Shown: positions 1-8,273, numbered from the stretch's first letter. The stretch: DNA of 39,149 nt from Desertimonas flava (GCF_003426815.1 NZ_QKYK01000042.1:1-39149); one strand, 5' to 3'. Notes: a model not told the origin generated them from the letters alone. Made by a program: numbers and translations.

Positions 1-903
1 CCGGACCGGTGTGGTCGTGGGTGGTGGGGTCGTCGGGGTGGTCCCGGCGGTCGGGATGATGAGGATCTGGCCGACGCGGATGAGGTTGGCGTTCGGGAGG
101 TGGTTGGCGGCGACGATGGCGGCGACGGAGGTGCCGTAGCGCAGGGCGATGCGGTACAACGTGTCACCCGCCTGGACCACGTGGACGGTCTGGCCGGTCG
201 TCGGTGCCGCCAGGAGCTGCGACACGGTCACGAACCGGTACCCCTGCGACTCGAGGGCCGAGATGATGCCGGGCAGGGCCCCGGGCGTGCCCGGGGCGCC
301 GGCGCCGACGTGCATCAAGACGATCGCGCCCGGCACCGCCCTCGAGACGACCCGGTCGCGGATCGTCGTCGAGCTTGTTCCCTGCCAATCGGCCGTGTCG
401 ATGGTCCACATGATCGTGTGCGGGTAGCCGGCGTTTCCCACGGCCTGCAGCACCGACGAGTTGTACGCGCCTTCAGGCGGTCGGAAGAGCGGCTTCGGCG
501 CCCGGCCCGCGGCGACCGTGATCGCCGTCGCCGCTTGGGCCAGTTCGGTGGCGATCTGGGCGGCCGTCAGCTCGGTGAAGAGGCGGTGCGTGTGCGAGTG
601 GTTGCCGATCTCGTGGCCTCCCGCGACGATCGATCGCACGGCGGCGGGCGCGGTCTGGGCGGCCCGGCCGGTAACGAAGAACGTCGCTGTGACTCCCTCA
701 CCGGACAGCGCGCTGAGGATGCGTGTGACGTTGCCGGCGTCGCTCCCCATGTCGAACGTGAGTGCGACCAGCTTGGCGGGCGTCATCACACGGGACACGA
801 CGACCGACGGACTCGCCGCATGCCCGCCAAAGGGAACGAGCAGCACGACGAGCAGTGCCGACAGCACCGCAGACATCAGGCCGAGCCGGCTCGGCTTCGC
901 CAT
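1..903 (-). CDS. Secreted polysaccharide deacetylase (CE4) with C-terminal LysM domain; 3' end cut by window
   Basis: Probable cell-wall or exopolysaccharide N-deacetylase acting outside the membrane. Read on the minus strand from ATG at 903, it stays open for 301 codons to the window edge with no stop. Residues 1-30 form a signal peptide (basic MAKPSR, then a Leu/Val-rich core ending GGHAAS). The CE4 (NodB) domain follows: TFDMG at about residues 48-52, the metal-binding GHEIGNHSHTH at about 93-104, and RPPEG further on. From about residue 236 to 281 there is one LysM repeat (QAGDTLYRIALRYG, then NLIRVGQILIIP), which should bind peptidoglycan. A Thr/Pro-rich tail begins at the edge. Oddity: the usual TFDDG motif reads TFDMG, so the second Asp, normally a metal ligand, is Met. 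Related actinobacterial proteins with FDxGSDAG exist, and the later Asp may compensate. The family call is firm; the substrate is not known. Confidence 0.9.
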   Translation of the reverse strand, partial: MAKPSRLGLMSAVLSALLVVLLVPFGGHAASPSVVVSRVMTPAKLVALTFDMGSDAGNVTRILSALSGEGVTATFFVTGRAAQTAPAAVRSIVAGGHEIGNHSHTHRLFTELTAAQIATELAQAATAITVAAGRAPKPLFRPPEGAYNSSVLQAVGNAGYPHTIMWTIDTADWQGTSSTTIRDRVVSRAVPGAIVLMHVGAGAPGTPGALPGIISALESQGYRFVTVSQLLAAPTTGQTVHVVQAGDTLYRIALRYGTSVAAIVAANHLPNANLIRVGQILIIPTAGTTPTTPPPTTTPVR

Positions 904-1057
904 CACAGATCCTCGAACATGACGAGGAGGTGTGGCGCGGGCCAACGCGATTCGACGAGGTTCGTCGGCCGCCGACCGTGCCATGGGACCCTCCTCTCAT
1001 CGAGCCCTTCTCGACCCCATCATCCTTCGTCCGGGGCGGGCAGGGTAGAGCCGATGG

Positions 1058-1789
1058 TCACACTCTTGGGGACGCCTCCAGCTCGGCGAGCAACGGCTCG
1101 AGCCGGCGTCGACCCGTGGGCGTGATCGTGAGGCCACGCTCACCGGGCCGGCGTCGCTCGAGCCAGCCCAGTTCGAGGACTGAGGTGGTCAGCGCCGCAG
1201 CGACCGAACCGGCGAGGTGGAAGCGCCGCTCGGTCCAGTCGAGGCAGGTCCGTAGCTCAGGGCGTCTCGACGTTCGGACGACAGCGAGGTCGACGCCGAT
1301 CCCGGCGACCCACCGTTGCCCGGTCTCGGTGAGGCGCATGCCGTCGTCGGTGAGCTCCACGCCACCGGCCGCGACGAGTGCGTCGTGGATCCGCACGCCG
1401 AGCTCGCCGGCGAGGTGGTCGTAGCAGAGTCTCGCCGGCCGCAGCGCCCGAGCCGCGCTGCTCATGCGCATGCTGCGCACCGCAACCGGCGGGCTGATCA
1501 TGGCGAGCGCCTCGAGCGCGGTCGCCACCTCCGGGCCGGCCAGCCGGGCGTAGCGATGTCTGCCGGATGAGAGCATCGTGATCAGGCCACCGTCGGCCAG
1601 TTGTCCGAGGTGGTTGCTCGTCGCCGGTCGGCTGAGGCCGGCCACCGTGGCGAGCTCGCCAGCGGTCAGAGCACGCCCATCGAGGAGGGCGTGCAGGATG
1701 GCGGCGCGGGCCGGCTCGCCGATGAGCCGAGCGATCGCCGACACGTCGACATCGCAATCGGTGTCGCGGGGTTCGGCTGCCGACGTCAC
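1058..1789 (-). CDS. ArsR-type winged-helix transcriptional regulator
   Basis: DNA-binding regulator of 243 residues. The N-terminal third carries an ArsR-like winged helix: IARLIGEPARAAILHALLDG, then LTAGELATVAGLSRPATSNHL as the recognition helix-turn-helix, then the wing LITMLSSGRHRYARL. The C-terminal part (about 150 residues) has no metal-binding cysteine pattern that I recognise, so this looks like a small-molecule-responsive ArsR rather than a metal sensor. The frame is open further upstream, but I chose GTG at 1789 because the upstream part is Arg-rich and unlike a regulator, and because it would run over the inverted repeat and into the neighbouring gene. It is divergent from the short P450-like gene at 1855, with 65 bases between them. 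By the common pattern for divergent ArsR genes it probably controls itself and that neighbour. Confidence 0.85.
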   Translation of the reverse strand: MTSAAEPRDTDCDVDVSAIARLIGEPARAAILHALLDGRALTAGELATVAGLSRPATSNHLGQLADGGLITMLSSGRHRYARLAGPEVATALEALAMISPPVAVRSMRMSSAARALRPARLCYDHLAGELGVRIHDALVAAGGVELTDDGMRLTETGQRWVAGIGVDLAVVRTSRRPELRTCLDWTERRFHLAGSVAAALTTSVLELGWLERRRPGERGLTITPTGRRRLEPLLAELEASPRV

Positions 1790-1812
1790 GCTGGCGAGCG
1801 TAGGTCGCCGAT

Positions 1813-1832
1813 GGTTCCGGCACGCTGGAACC
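1813..1832. promoter_or_regulatory. Candidate ArsR operator (inverted repeat)
   Basis: GGTTCCGGCACGCTGGAACC is a perfect 6-bp inverted repeat (GGTTCC/GGAACC) with an 8-base spacer. It lies midway in the 65-base gap between the divergent ArsR gene (start 1789) and P450-like gene (start 1855). Size and place fit an ArsR dimer site. Binding is inferred. Confidence 0.5.
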
Positions 1833-1854
1833 GTTCGACTGGCACGCTCACGGA

Positions 1855-2598
1855 GTGTCCGATCTGAACGACCCGCTGCATGATGACGCCCTGTTCGTCC
1901 GGCCCCCAGCCGAACGAACACCGAGCGCGCTGGTCGGTACGAGTGCCGGAGACGTTCATGCCGACCTCGTGCGGTGGCACGACGGCGCGGAGCACCGAGT
2001 CCGCCGGCAACGCATCGAGCGGTTCATCCAGACGTTGAACATCCGCCGGCTCGGGGACCGGGCGATGGCAGTGGCGGCCGAATCGTCGGATCGTGACGCC
2101 GCGCCCTTCCACGTCCCGTTGCGGGTGATGGCCGAGGCGGTTGGCGTCAGTGCAGAGGATGCGGGACGCGCCGCCGCGCTGGCGGGCGCGGTGGCGCGCG
2201 GGATGGGCCCTGGCGCCTCTGGTGATCCCGGCGAGGCGGTCGACGCCGTACCGGAGCTGCTGCAACTGGTACGCGGAGACGAGACGCTCGACGCCGCCAA
2301 CCGCATCGGGTTGCTGCTACAGACGTGCGATGCCGTCGCCGATCTCGTGCGCAGCGCCTTGACTCGCCCGGGTACGACACCTCTCGGTCTCGACCAGGCT
2401 CGGCAGCTCGTGGTGACCGCGCTGCTCGACCACCCTCCGGTACGCGTCGCCCGCCGGTTCCGGGCCGACGGCGAGCTCGTCACGGTGGACATCGGCGGCC
2501 GGCCGTTCGGCGCCGGTCCGCACCGGTGCCCCGGCGAGGAGCTGGCGATCGAGCTGACGGCCGGGACGGTCGCCGGACTGAGGCGCGCCCGGTCTTGA
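1855..2598 (+). CDS. Compact cytochrome P450-like protein (247 aa) with intact heme-Cys motif
   Basis: At 247 residues it is far shorter than a normal bacterial P450 (about 400). It nevertheless keeps several P450 landmarks in order. A C-helix-like stretch, DGAEHRVRRQRIERF (about 43-57), matches the usual DGPEHxxxRR. LRVMAEAVGVSAED (about 89-102) matches the VxAxLLGVPxED region. The heme-binding loop FGAGPHRCPG near residue 222 fits FxxGxHxCxG with the Cys ligand present. Other landmarks are lost: the I-helix AGxET position reads QTCDAV, and the K-helix ExxR position reads ALLD just before HPPVRVARR. So it may bind heme but probably lacks normal monooxygenase chemistry, and could be a sensor or a degenerate enzyme. 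The GTG start at 1855 is the first in frame. It is divergent from the ArsR gene and convergent with the oxidoreductase at 2619. The frame is intact, so this is not an obvious pseudogene. Confidence 0.75.
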   Translation: MSDLNDPLHDDALFVRPPAERTPSALVGTSAGDVHADLVRWHDGAEHRVRRQRIERFIQTLNIRRLGDRAMAVAAESSDRDAAPFHVPLRVMAEAVGVSAEDAGRAAALAGAVARGMGPGASGDPGEAVDAVPELLQLVRGDETLDAANRIGLLLQTCDAVADLVRSALTRPGTTPLGLDQARQLVVTALLDHPPVRVARRFRADGELVTVDIGGRPFGAGPHRCPGEELAIELTAGTVAGLRRARS

Positions 2599-2618
2599 GC
2601 CGCGGCAACGGGTGCCGA

Positions 2619-3398
2619 TCAGCTCGCCGCGAGGTTGGCAGCGATGCGCTCGATCGCCTCGATGGGATACGGCGCCGACACGTGCAACGTGCGACGGTCC
2701 GCGCCGATCGCGACGAGCGGTACCGGGTCGCCGCCGAGTGGATGCGCGATGTCCAGCGCGTCGAACACGCTGATCTCGAACGGACGACCAGCGGCACCCT
2801 CACGGATCGCCTCGATTCGTGAGGACAGCAACGCATCGTCGCGGCCGCGTTGGAGGTTGAGACCGTCGGCATGGCTCGCCGCCAGCATTCCGGTGGCGGC
2901 GCTGCTCGCCCCGACGATGATCGGCGGGGCGTCGGGACCGTCGACCACTGCCGGGACGCCGTCGCCCCGCCAGATCGCCCGCAGCCGGTCGATCGTGGCG
3001 ACCAGCCGGGTGCGCCGCTCGGCTGCCCGCTCGAGGGATCGACCGATCGCGTCGTGCTCGGCGGCAAACGCCGTCCCCGGCGACGCGCCGGCCCCGATCC
3101 CGCAGATCACGCGACCTGGCGCCAGCGCCTGGAGGGTGTCGACGGCGCAGGCGAGCTGCGCCGGATGGCGGTTGACCATGTTGGCGACCAGCACGCCGAG
3201 GCGAACGCGGCTGGTCGACACGGCGACCGCACCGAGCACGGCGAACGGATCACGCGACCACGGCTTGCCGGCGACGAGACCGCTGAAGTGGTCGTAGGTG
3301 TACACCCCGGCGAACCCGACCCGGTCCGCCGCGACGGCGGCAGCGACCATCTCAGCAGGATCGGCACCGAACGGGGAGAGCACGAGGTCGGTGTCCAT
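2619..3398 (-). CDS. Luciferase-like (LLM class) flavin-dependent oxidoreductase
   Basis: A 259-residue TIM-barrel oxidoreductase of the bacterial luciferase-like family, which uses FMN or F420. Recognisable segments in order are AADRVGFAGVYTYDHFSG, then STSRVRLGVLVANMVNRHPAQLA, then LQALAPGRVICGIGAGAS, which is the classic strand 2-4 region of the family. The C-terminal half contains PPIIVGASSAATGMLAASHADGLN. It is rather short for the family (usually 280-350), so the last helices may be trimmed. ATG at 3398 gives MDTDLVLSPFGADP; a slightly earlier in-frame start would add seven residues. It is divergent from the carboxyltransferase gene at 3472 (73-base gap) and convergent with the P450-like gene. 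The substrate cannot be told from sequence. Confidence 0.85.
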   Translation of the reverse strand: MDTDLVLSPFGADPAEMVAAAVAADRVGFAGVYTYDHFSGLVAGKPWSRDPFAVLGAVAVSTSRVRLGVLVANMVNRHPAQLACAVDTLQALAPGRVICGIGAGASPGTAFAAEHDAIGRSLERAAERRTRLVATIDRLRAIWRGDGVPAVVDGPDAPPIIVGASSAATGMLAASHADGLNLQRGRDDALLSSRIEAIREGAAGRPFEISVFDALDIAHPLGGDPVPLVAIGADRRTLHVSAPYPIEAIERIAANLAAS

Positions 3399-3471
3399 GC
3401 GGGGCCCGAGCGTACGCACCGAGGGCGCGGTCGCGTTCGCCGAGTGCGGGTCCGCCGCCTACCGTGGCGGC

Positions 3472-4989
3472 ATGCACGAGGAGATCGCGTCGGCCGTAGC
3501 CCGGGCCGCAGAACCCGACGAGCGGGGTCTGGCCAAGTTGCGGGGCCAGAACAAGCTGACCGCACGCGAGCGCATCGATCTGTTGGTCGACCCCGGGTCG
3601 TTCGTCGAGGACGCCCTTCTCGCCAACAACCAGGCCGAAGGGCTCCCGGCCGACGGCGTGGTGACCGGGCACGGAACCATCGACGGCGTCCCGGCCGTGA
3701 TCGTCGCCAACGACCCGATGGTCAAGGCCGGCTCGTGGGGCGCCCGCACGGTGGAGAAGATGGTTCGGGCGTCCGAGGCCGCGCTCGCCGAGCAGGTCCC
3801 GATCGTCTGGCTGGTCGACTCGGCCGGAGCGCGACTCACCGACCAGGTCCAGCTGTTCCCGGGACGTCGCGGGGCCGGGCGAATCTTCTACAACCAGGTG
3901 CGCCTGTCGGGCCAGGTGCCCCAGGTGTGCTGCCTCTTCGGTCCGTCGGCGGCCGGCGGGGCGTACATCCCGTCGTTCTGCGACATCGTCTTCATGGTCG
4001 ACGGCAACGCGTCGATGTACCTCGGCTCGCCGCGCATGGCCGAGATGGTGGTGGGGGAGATCACCACGCTGGAGGAGATGGGCGGCGCCCGCATGCACGT
4101 CTCGCAGTCGGGGTGCGCCGACAATCTCGCCGCCGACGACGCCGACGCCATCGACCAGGCTCGGGCGTACCTCACGTACTTCCCGCGGACGTGGAAGGAG
4201 CAGCCGCCGGTCTACGAGGCGGCCGAGCCGGAGACCCCGCTGACGATCGACACGGTGCCGGCCGACGAACGCGTGCCGTTCGACATGCACACGGTCATCG
4301 ACGGGATCGTCGACGCCGAGAGCTTCTTCGAGATCAAGCCGCTGTTCGCCCGCGAGCTGATCGTCGGCCTGGCCCGCCTCGACGGTCATCCCGTCGGCAT
4401 CGTGGCCAACAACTCGGCGCACCTCGCCGGAACGCTGTTCGTCGACTCGGCCGACAAGGCGGCGCGCTTCATCTGGCTGTGCGACGCCTTCAACATCCCG
4501 CTCGTGTTCCTCGCCGACGTCCCCGGCTTCATGATCGGCTCGGCCGTCGAGCGCCAGGGCATCATCCGCCACGGCGCCAAGATGGTGACAGCGGTGTCGG
4601 AGGCGACGGTTCCCAAGGTGTCCGTCGTGGTCCGCAAGGCCTATGGCGCCGGGCTCTATGCGATGTCAGGTCCGGCGTTCGCGCCCGAGGCAACGATCGC
4701 CCTGCCGACCGCTCGCATCGCCGTGATGGGGCCCGAGGCCGCCGTCAACGCCGTCTTCGCCAACAAGATCGCGGCGATCGACGACGACGGTGAGCGCGAG
4801 GCGTTCGTCGCCGAGCAGCGCTCGATCTACGAGTCCGACGTCGACCTCCTGCGCCTCGCCTCGGAGCTGGTCATCGACGCGATCATCCAGCCCGAGCAGC
4901 TGCGCGCCGACCTGATCCGGCGCATCGCCAACGCCCGCAACAAGGAGCGCCACTTCGCCACCCGTCGCCACGGCGTGCCTCCGGTCTGA
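3472..4989 (+). CDS. Acyl-CoA carboxylase, carboxyltransferase (beta) subunit
   Basis: Biotin-dependent acyl-CoA carboxylase beta chain, 505 residues, the usual length. It transfers CO2 from carboxybiotin to an acyl-CoA. The N-terminal CT half has LRGQNKLTARERIDLLVDPGSF, VWLVDSAGARLTDQVQLFPG and the oxyanion-hole region CLFGPSAAGGAYIPSFCD. The C-terminal half has IVANNSAHLAGTLF, FLADVPGFMIGSAVERQG and VVRKAYGAGLYAMSG. ATG at 3472 is chosen because the coding pattern starts there; the same frame is open further upstream into the divergent gene. No biotin carboxylase or biotin-carrier partner lies in this window, so it must pair with one encoded elsewhere. The substrate (propionyl-, methylcrotonyl- or another branched acyl-CoA) is unresolved. 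An HMG-CoA lyase-like gene nearby makes a leucine- or terpenoid-type role possible. Confidence 0.93.
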   Translation: MHEEIASAVARAAEPDERGLAKLRGQNKLTARERIDLLVDPGSFVEDALLANNQAEGLPADGVVTGHGTIDGVPAVIVANDPMVKAGSWGARTVEKMVRASEAALAEQVPIVWLVDSAGARLTDQVQLFPGRRGAGRIFYNQVRLSGQVPQVCCLFGPSAAGGAYIPSFCDIVFMVDGNASMYLGSPRMAEMVVGEITTLEEMGGARMHVSQSGCADNLAADDADAIDQARAYLTYFPRTWKEQPPVYEAAEPETPLTIDTVPADERVPFDMHTVIDGIVDAESFFEIKPLFARELIVGLARLDGHPVGIVANNSAHLAGTLFVDSADKAARFIWLCDAFNIPLVFLADVPGFMIGSAVERQGIIRHGAKMVTAVSEATVPKVSVVVRKAYGAGLYAMSGPAFAPEATIALPTARIAVMGPEAAVNAVFANKIAAIDDDGEREAFVAEQRSIYESDVDLLRLASELVIDAIIQPEQLRADLIRRIANARNKERHFATRRHGVPPV

Positions 4990-5037
4990 TCCGAGGGCCC
5001 CATCCCGGCCGTGTGGCGAGCGCCGATCCCTGCGCCG

Positions 5038-5469
5038 TCAGCCCTCGCTGTCAGGCTCGGCGGCGAACGAGTGGTGCTCGTGGGCGATCAGCCAGCGGTT
5101 GTCGTGCCGGCGCAGGCCGATCGTCAAACGCAGCCGGCGGTCGGGCCGAGCGGCGTTCTCGGCCGGGGTGCCGCAGCGCAGCAGGGCCCAGGCGAACGCC
5201 ACCTCCTCACCGGCGGTGACGTCGAGCTCGAGGAGGTCGAAGGTGGCACCGCCGGCCTGCCATTCGAAGAACTGCGGCCACGTGGCCGCGTAGGCGTCAG
5301 GTCCCCGTGCGCCCTCCTGGGGCGGCGGCACGTCGAACATCACGATGTCGTCGGTGTGGTCGGCGAGGACCGTGTCGATGTCACCGTCGTGGGCCGCTCG
5401 GGCCCAACGCTCGATCAACGTACGGATCTGCGCCTCGTCGATGGACCGGTCGGTGGTGTGGGTGGGCAT
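5038..5469 (-). CDS. SnoaL/NTF2-fold small protein (DUF4440-like)
   Basis: A 143-residue protein of the nuclear-transport-factor-2 fold. It has the N-terminal helix pattern DEAQIRTLIERWARAAHDGDIDTVLADHTDDIVMFDVPPP and a later RRHDNRWLIAHEHHSF strand, as in YybH/SnoaL-like proteins. ATG at 5469 is preferred over an upstream GTG because GGAG sits a few bases before it (5473-5478, read on minus). It lies 55 bases downstream of the sigma factor gene, on the same strand, and that sigma factor also carries an NTF2-like tail. They may be co-transcribed and the two NTF2 folds may sense related ligands; this is inference. No catalytic role is claimed. Confidence 0.85.
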   Translation of the reverse strand: MPTHTTDRSIDEAQIRTLIERWARAAHDGDIDTVLADHTDDIVMFDVPPPQEGARGPDAYAATWPQFFEWQAGGATFDLLELDVTAGEEVAFAWALLRCGTPAENAARPDRRLRLTIGLRRHDNRWLIAHEHHSFAAEPDSEG

Positions 5470-5524
5470 GGACGTCTCCTCTGTTCGTGTGTCCTGCCCT
5501 GTCAACCCCGGTCGCGTACGGAAC

Positions 5525-6493
5525 TCATCGCGGCGGCGGAGAATCCCCGCGAAACGATCGGGGGAGGCCGAGATCGGCGAAGTCGCTCGAGAGGAACGAC
5601 ACGATCTCGGCGACCGATCCGTTGCGAACGGTCAGCACGTCGAGCCCCATCTGCAGGTACCGCTCTCCGTCCCACATGTACGTGGCGAACGCCGGCGCTC
5701 CGTTGGCGTCGGAGCGGACGAACCGCCAGCGGGTTCGGAGTGGCCCGTCGAGCAACCAGGCGCGAATGGCATCGCGTCCCGAGTACCACTCGGGGAGTGG
5801 TGGCATCGAGTAGCGGGCGTCCTCGGTCAGCATCGCCACGATCGCGTCGACGTCCCCCGCCTCCCACGCTGCCGCGTAGCGACGGGCGACATCGTCACGG
5901 TCGGCCGTCGACACCGGCTCGGCGTGCCGCAACGACGAGCGCTGGGCGACGCTTCGCTGCATCGCGCTGTTGACGGCCGCCACCGAGATGTCGAGCAGGT
6001 CGGCCACCTCGGCGGCCGAGTAGCCGAGCACCTCGCGCAGCACGAGCACGGCGCGCTGCTTCGGGGGCATCCGCTGCAGCGCCGCGACGAAGGCCAGTTC
6101 GATGCTCTCTCGGGCGACGAGCCGATCGGCCGGGTCGAGCCGCTCGGCGAAGGCGATCCGCGAGTCGGGCAGTGGTTCGAGCCACAGCAGCTCCTGTGCC
6201 GATTCGGCCGCAGGTGTCATCTCGGCGGGCAGCTCCCGCCGGCGCTGGTCGCGGCCGAGCACCGTGAGGCATCGGTTGGTGGCGATCCGGTACAGCCAGG
6301 CGCGAACCGAGCGCTGCTCGTCATCGAGCCTGGCCTCGAACCTCGGCCACGCCTTCCACGCCCGCACCCAGGTCTGCTGAACGATGTCCTCGGCATCGTG
6401 CAGCGACCCGAGCATGCGGTAGCAGTGGGCGACCACCTCGTCCCGGAACGGTTCGACAGTCGCCGCGAAGTCGGCGTGCCCCAGCCGCACCAC
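5525..6493 (-). CDS. SigG-like sigma-70 (ECF-type) factor with C-terminal SnoaL-like domain
   Basis: A 322-residue alternative sigma factor. Region 2 is [34 protein letters not shown] (about 8-43) followed by [17 protein letters not shown]. Region 4 is [45 protein letters not shown] (about 155-200). After residue 200 comes an NTF2/SnoaL-like domain ([28 protein letters not shown], then [16 protein letters not shown]). This layout matches the mycobacterial SigG/SigJ type, in which the tail rather than a separate anti-sigma often tunes activity. GTG at 6493 is chosen because it starts two bases after the stop of the upstream secreted-protein gene (TGATCGTGGTG), implying translational coupling. 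A second GTG follows immediately. No zinc-finger anti-sigma gene is adjacent. Confidence 0.9.
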   Translation of the reverse strand: MVRLGHADFAATVEPFRDEVVAHCYRMLGSLHDAEDIVQQTWVRAWKAWPRFEARLDDEQRSVRAWLYRIATNRCLTVLGRDQRRRELPAEMTPAAESAQELLWLEPLPDSRIAFAERLDPADRLVARESIELAFVAALQRMPPKQRAVLVLREVLGYSAAEVADLLDISVAAVNSAMQRSVAQRSSLRHAEPVSTADRDDVARRYAAAWEAGDVDAIVAMLTEDARYSMPPLPEWYSGRDAIRAWLLDGPLRTRWRFVRSDANGAPAFATYMWDGERYLQMGLDVLTVRNGSVAEIVSFLSSDFADLGLPRSFRGDSPPPR

Positions 6494-6495
6494 GA

Positions 6496-7239
6496 TCAGG
6501 GAGCGGTGATCGTGACCTCGAAGTCCATCGTCGCCGACACCGGCTCCATGTCGAAGTCGAGCATGCTGGCCGTCTCGGGGCACCCGCTCGCCCAGGGCAG
6601 CTCCTCGTCGTCCTCGCCCGGCAGATCCCCGGAGTCCTCCTCGTCGAGGAACGTGATCGACGCGAAGTCGTACGTGAAGAGCTCCTCGGCGCGCGCCTCC
6701 AGATCGGCGAGGGCCGAATCGTCCGGCTCGGTGATGTCCGTGTCGCTCATCACCATGTCGAGGGCCCACGAGTCCTGGATCAGGAGCAGCTCGTCGTCGG
6801 TGAAGCCCATGTCACGCAGCTCCTGCACGGCGCCGGCGAGCTGGGGACCGACCATCTCGACGAGGGCGGCCGCCGCCGGATCGTCCGTGCTCACCCGGTC
6901 GAGGAGCGGCAGGAGGAACGGCGCCGAGACCCCCCAGAACGCTTCCGGACTGATCTCGGGGATCGTGTCGGCGGGGTCGGAGTCGGAGGTGCCGAAGTCC
7001 CAGTCGCCCGACGCGAACGACGAGATGAGGGCGATCCCCATCACGGTCTCCAGAGCCGCACAGTCGGCGCTGCCGTTCTCGGCGCTGGCGACGACCTCAT
7101 CGATCGTGTCGGTGTCGAGGAACCCGAGATCGTCGGGGAGCACGCCGGCGGGGGCCGCACCGGCGGAGGCGGCAAACGCCGTGACCGGCAGTGAGGCGAG
7201 GGCAACAGCGGTGAGGGTCTTCTTGCGGAGTGAAATCAC
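6496..7239 (-). CDS. Secreted acidic protein of unknown function, upstream of and coupled to sigma factor
   Basis: A 247-residue protein that I do not recognise. It starts with a signal peptide (GTG start; [29 protein letters not shown]) with a likely AxA cleavage site near residue 29. The mature part is strongly acidic, with clusters such as [23 protein letters not shown] and [15 protein letters not shown], and has two cysteines that could form a disulfide. A middle section ([35 protein letters not shown]) looks helical. The N-terminus has no lipobox Cys, so it is probably exported freely. Its stop is two bases from the sigma factor start, so the two are almost certainly one operon. It could be a target or a signal of the sigma factor. 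Acidic export proteins are also seen in salt-adapted bacteria. Confidence 0.8.
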   Translation of the reverse strand: MISLRKKTLTAVALASLPVTAFAASAGAAPAGVLPDDLGFLDTDTIDEVVASAENGSADCAALETVMGIALISSFASGDWDFGTSDSDPADTIPEISPEAFWGVSAPFLLPLLDRVSTDDPAAAALVEMVGPQLAGAVQELRDMGFTDDELLLIQDSWALDMVMSDTDITEPDDSALADLEARAEELFTYDFASITFLDEEDSGDLPGEDDEELPWASGCPETASMLDFDMEPVSATMDFEVTITAP

Positions 7240-7316
7240 GACGCAAGTTCACCATGAATGGCCCCTCGTCCACCGCCTTTATCGCCCGGTGTCCCCGGTC
7301 GGTACGGTGCACGGAC

Positions 7317-8207
7317 ATGAGCGCTGTCGTGCGGATCCGCGACGTGGCTGCCCGTGACGGGCTCCAGGGGGAGCGGCCGGTCGAGCCGGAGCGCCGGGCC
7401 GAGCTCGTCGCCGCGTTGCTCGCGGCAGGGGTCCGGGACGTCGAGGTGGCCTCGTTCGTGTCGCCGAAGGCGGTGCCGGCGATGGCGGGAGCGGCCGACG
7501 TGGCGGCGCTCGTCGCCGAGAACCTCCCGGACGACGCGACGACCTGGGCGCTCGTTCCCAACGTCAAGGGCGCCCACCTCGCCACCGCCGCCGGCTTGGG
7601 GCATCTCACCATCACGATCTCGGCGTCGCCCGCCTACAGCGAGAAGAACGTTCACATGACGGTGGCCGAGGCGCAGGGCCAGGTCGAGGCGATCCGTCAG
7701 GCGGCTCCCGACGCGGTGCTCGACGAGGTCGTCTCGTGCTGCTTCGGCTCGCCGTTCGCCGGCGAACGAGTCGGTCCGGACGATGTTCTCGCCATCGTCG
7801 ACCACGCCCGGCGGGTCGGCATCGACCGGATCACGCTCGCCGACACCACCGGAATGGCGACGCCACGCCGCATCGGTGAGGTCCTCGACGCCACCGGCAG
7901 GGACGTCGGACTGCACCTGCACGACACGCGCGGCACGGCGCTCGTCAACGCGTGGGCAGCCATCGGCCTCGGTGTGAGCCGCTTCGACACCGCGCTCGGT
8001 GGGCTCGGCGGCTCGCCGTTCGCCCCGGCCGCCGGCGGCAACCTGGCCACCGAGGACCTCGTGCTGCTGCTCGACGATGCCGGGATCGCCACCGGCATCG
8101 ACCTCGATCAGCTGCTCGCCGCCGGACCCCTCCTGGCCGAGCTCGTCGGCCACGGCCTCCCCAGCCGCGTGGCCGCCGCCGGTGGATTGACGCCACGAGC
8201 GGTGTGA
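7317..8207 (+). CDS. HMG-CoA lyase-family (HMGL-like) protein with Ser at the catalytic Cys position
   Basis: A 296-residue TIM barrel of the HMG-CoA lyase/isopropylmalate synthase family, the usual length. RDVAARDGLQGE near the N-terminus supplies the catalytic Arg-Asp pair. ITLADTTGMATP and GLHLHDTRGTALVNAWAAIGLG supply the metal-binding His-x-His. LGGLGGSPFAPAAGGNLATEDLV is the family's active-site loop. In authentic HMG-CoA lyases this loop reads GLGGCP, and the Cys is important for catalysis; here the codon is TCG (Ser). The protein may therefore be a slower lyase or act on another 3-hydroxy-acyl-CoA. ATG at 7317 is the natural start; the frame is open upstream over the divergent secreted-protein promoter. 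An acetoacetyl-CoA synthetase follows 66 bases later, a sensible partner since the lyase product is acetoacetate. Confidence 0.9.
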   Translation: MSAVVRIRDVAARDGLQGERPVEPERRAELVAALLAAGVRDVEVASFVSPKAVPAMAGAADVAALVAENLPDDATTWALVPNVKGAHLATAAGLGHLTITISASPAYSEKNVHMTVAEAQGQVEAIRQAAPDAVLDEVVSCCFGSPFAGERVGPDDVLAIVDHARRVGIDRITLADTTGMATPRRIGEVLDATGRDVGLHLHDTRGTALVNAWAAIGLGVSRFDTALGGLGGSPFAPAAGGNLATEDLVLLLDDAGIATGIDLDQLLAAGPLLAELVGHGLPSRVAAAGGLTPRAV

Positions 8208-8273
8208 CACGGGGCCCGGCCCGTAGGGGGAGCGGTCTGGCGGCGCGGGGACTTCGTGGGTTATGAAGGCCGG

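Noticed and set aside
2850-4793. A 647-codon open frame overlapping the carboxyltransferase
   Set aside because: It is out of frame with a clearly recognisable enzyme and encodes Arg-rich sequence with no domain.
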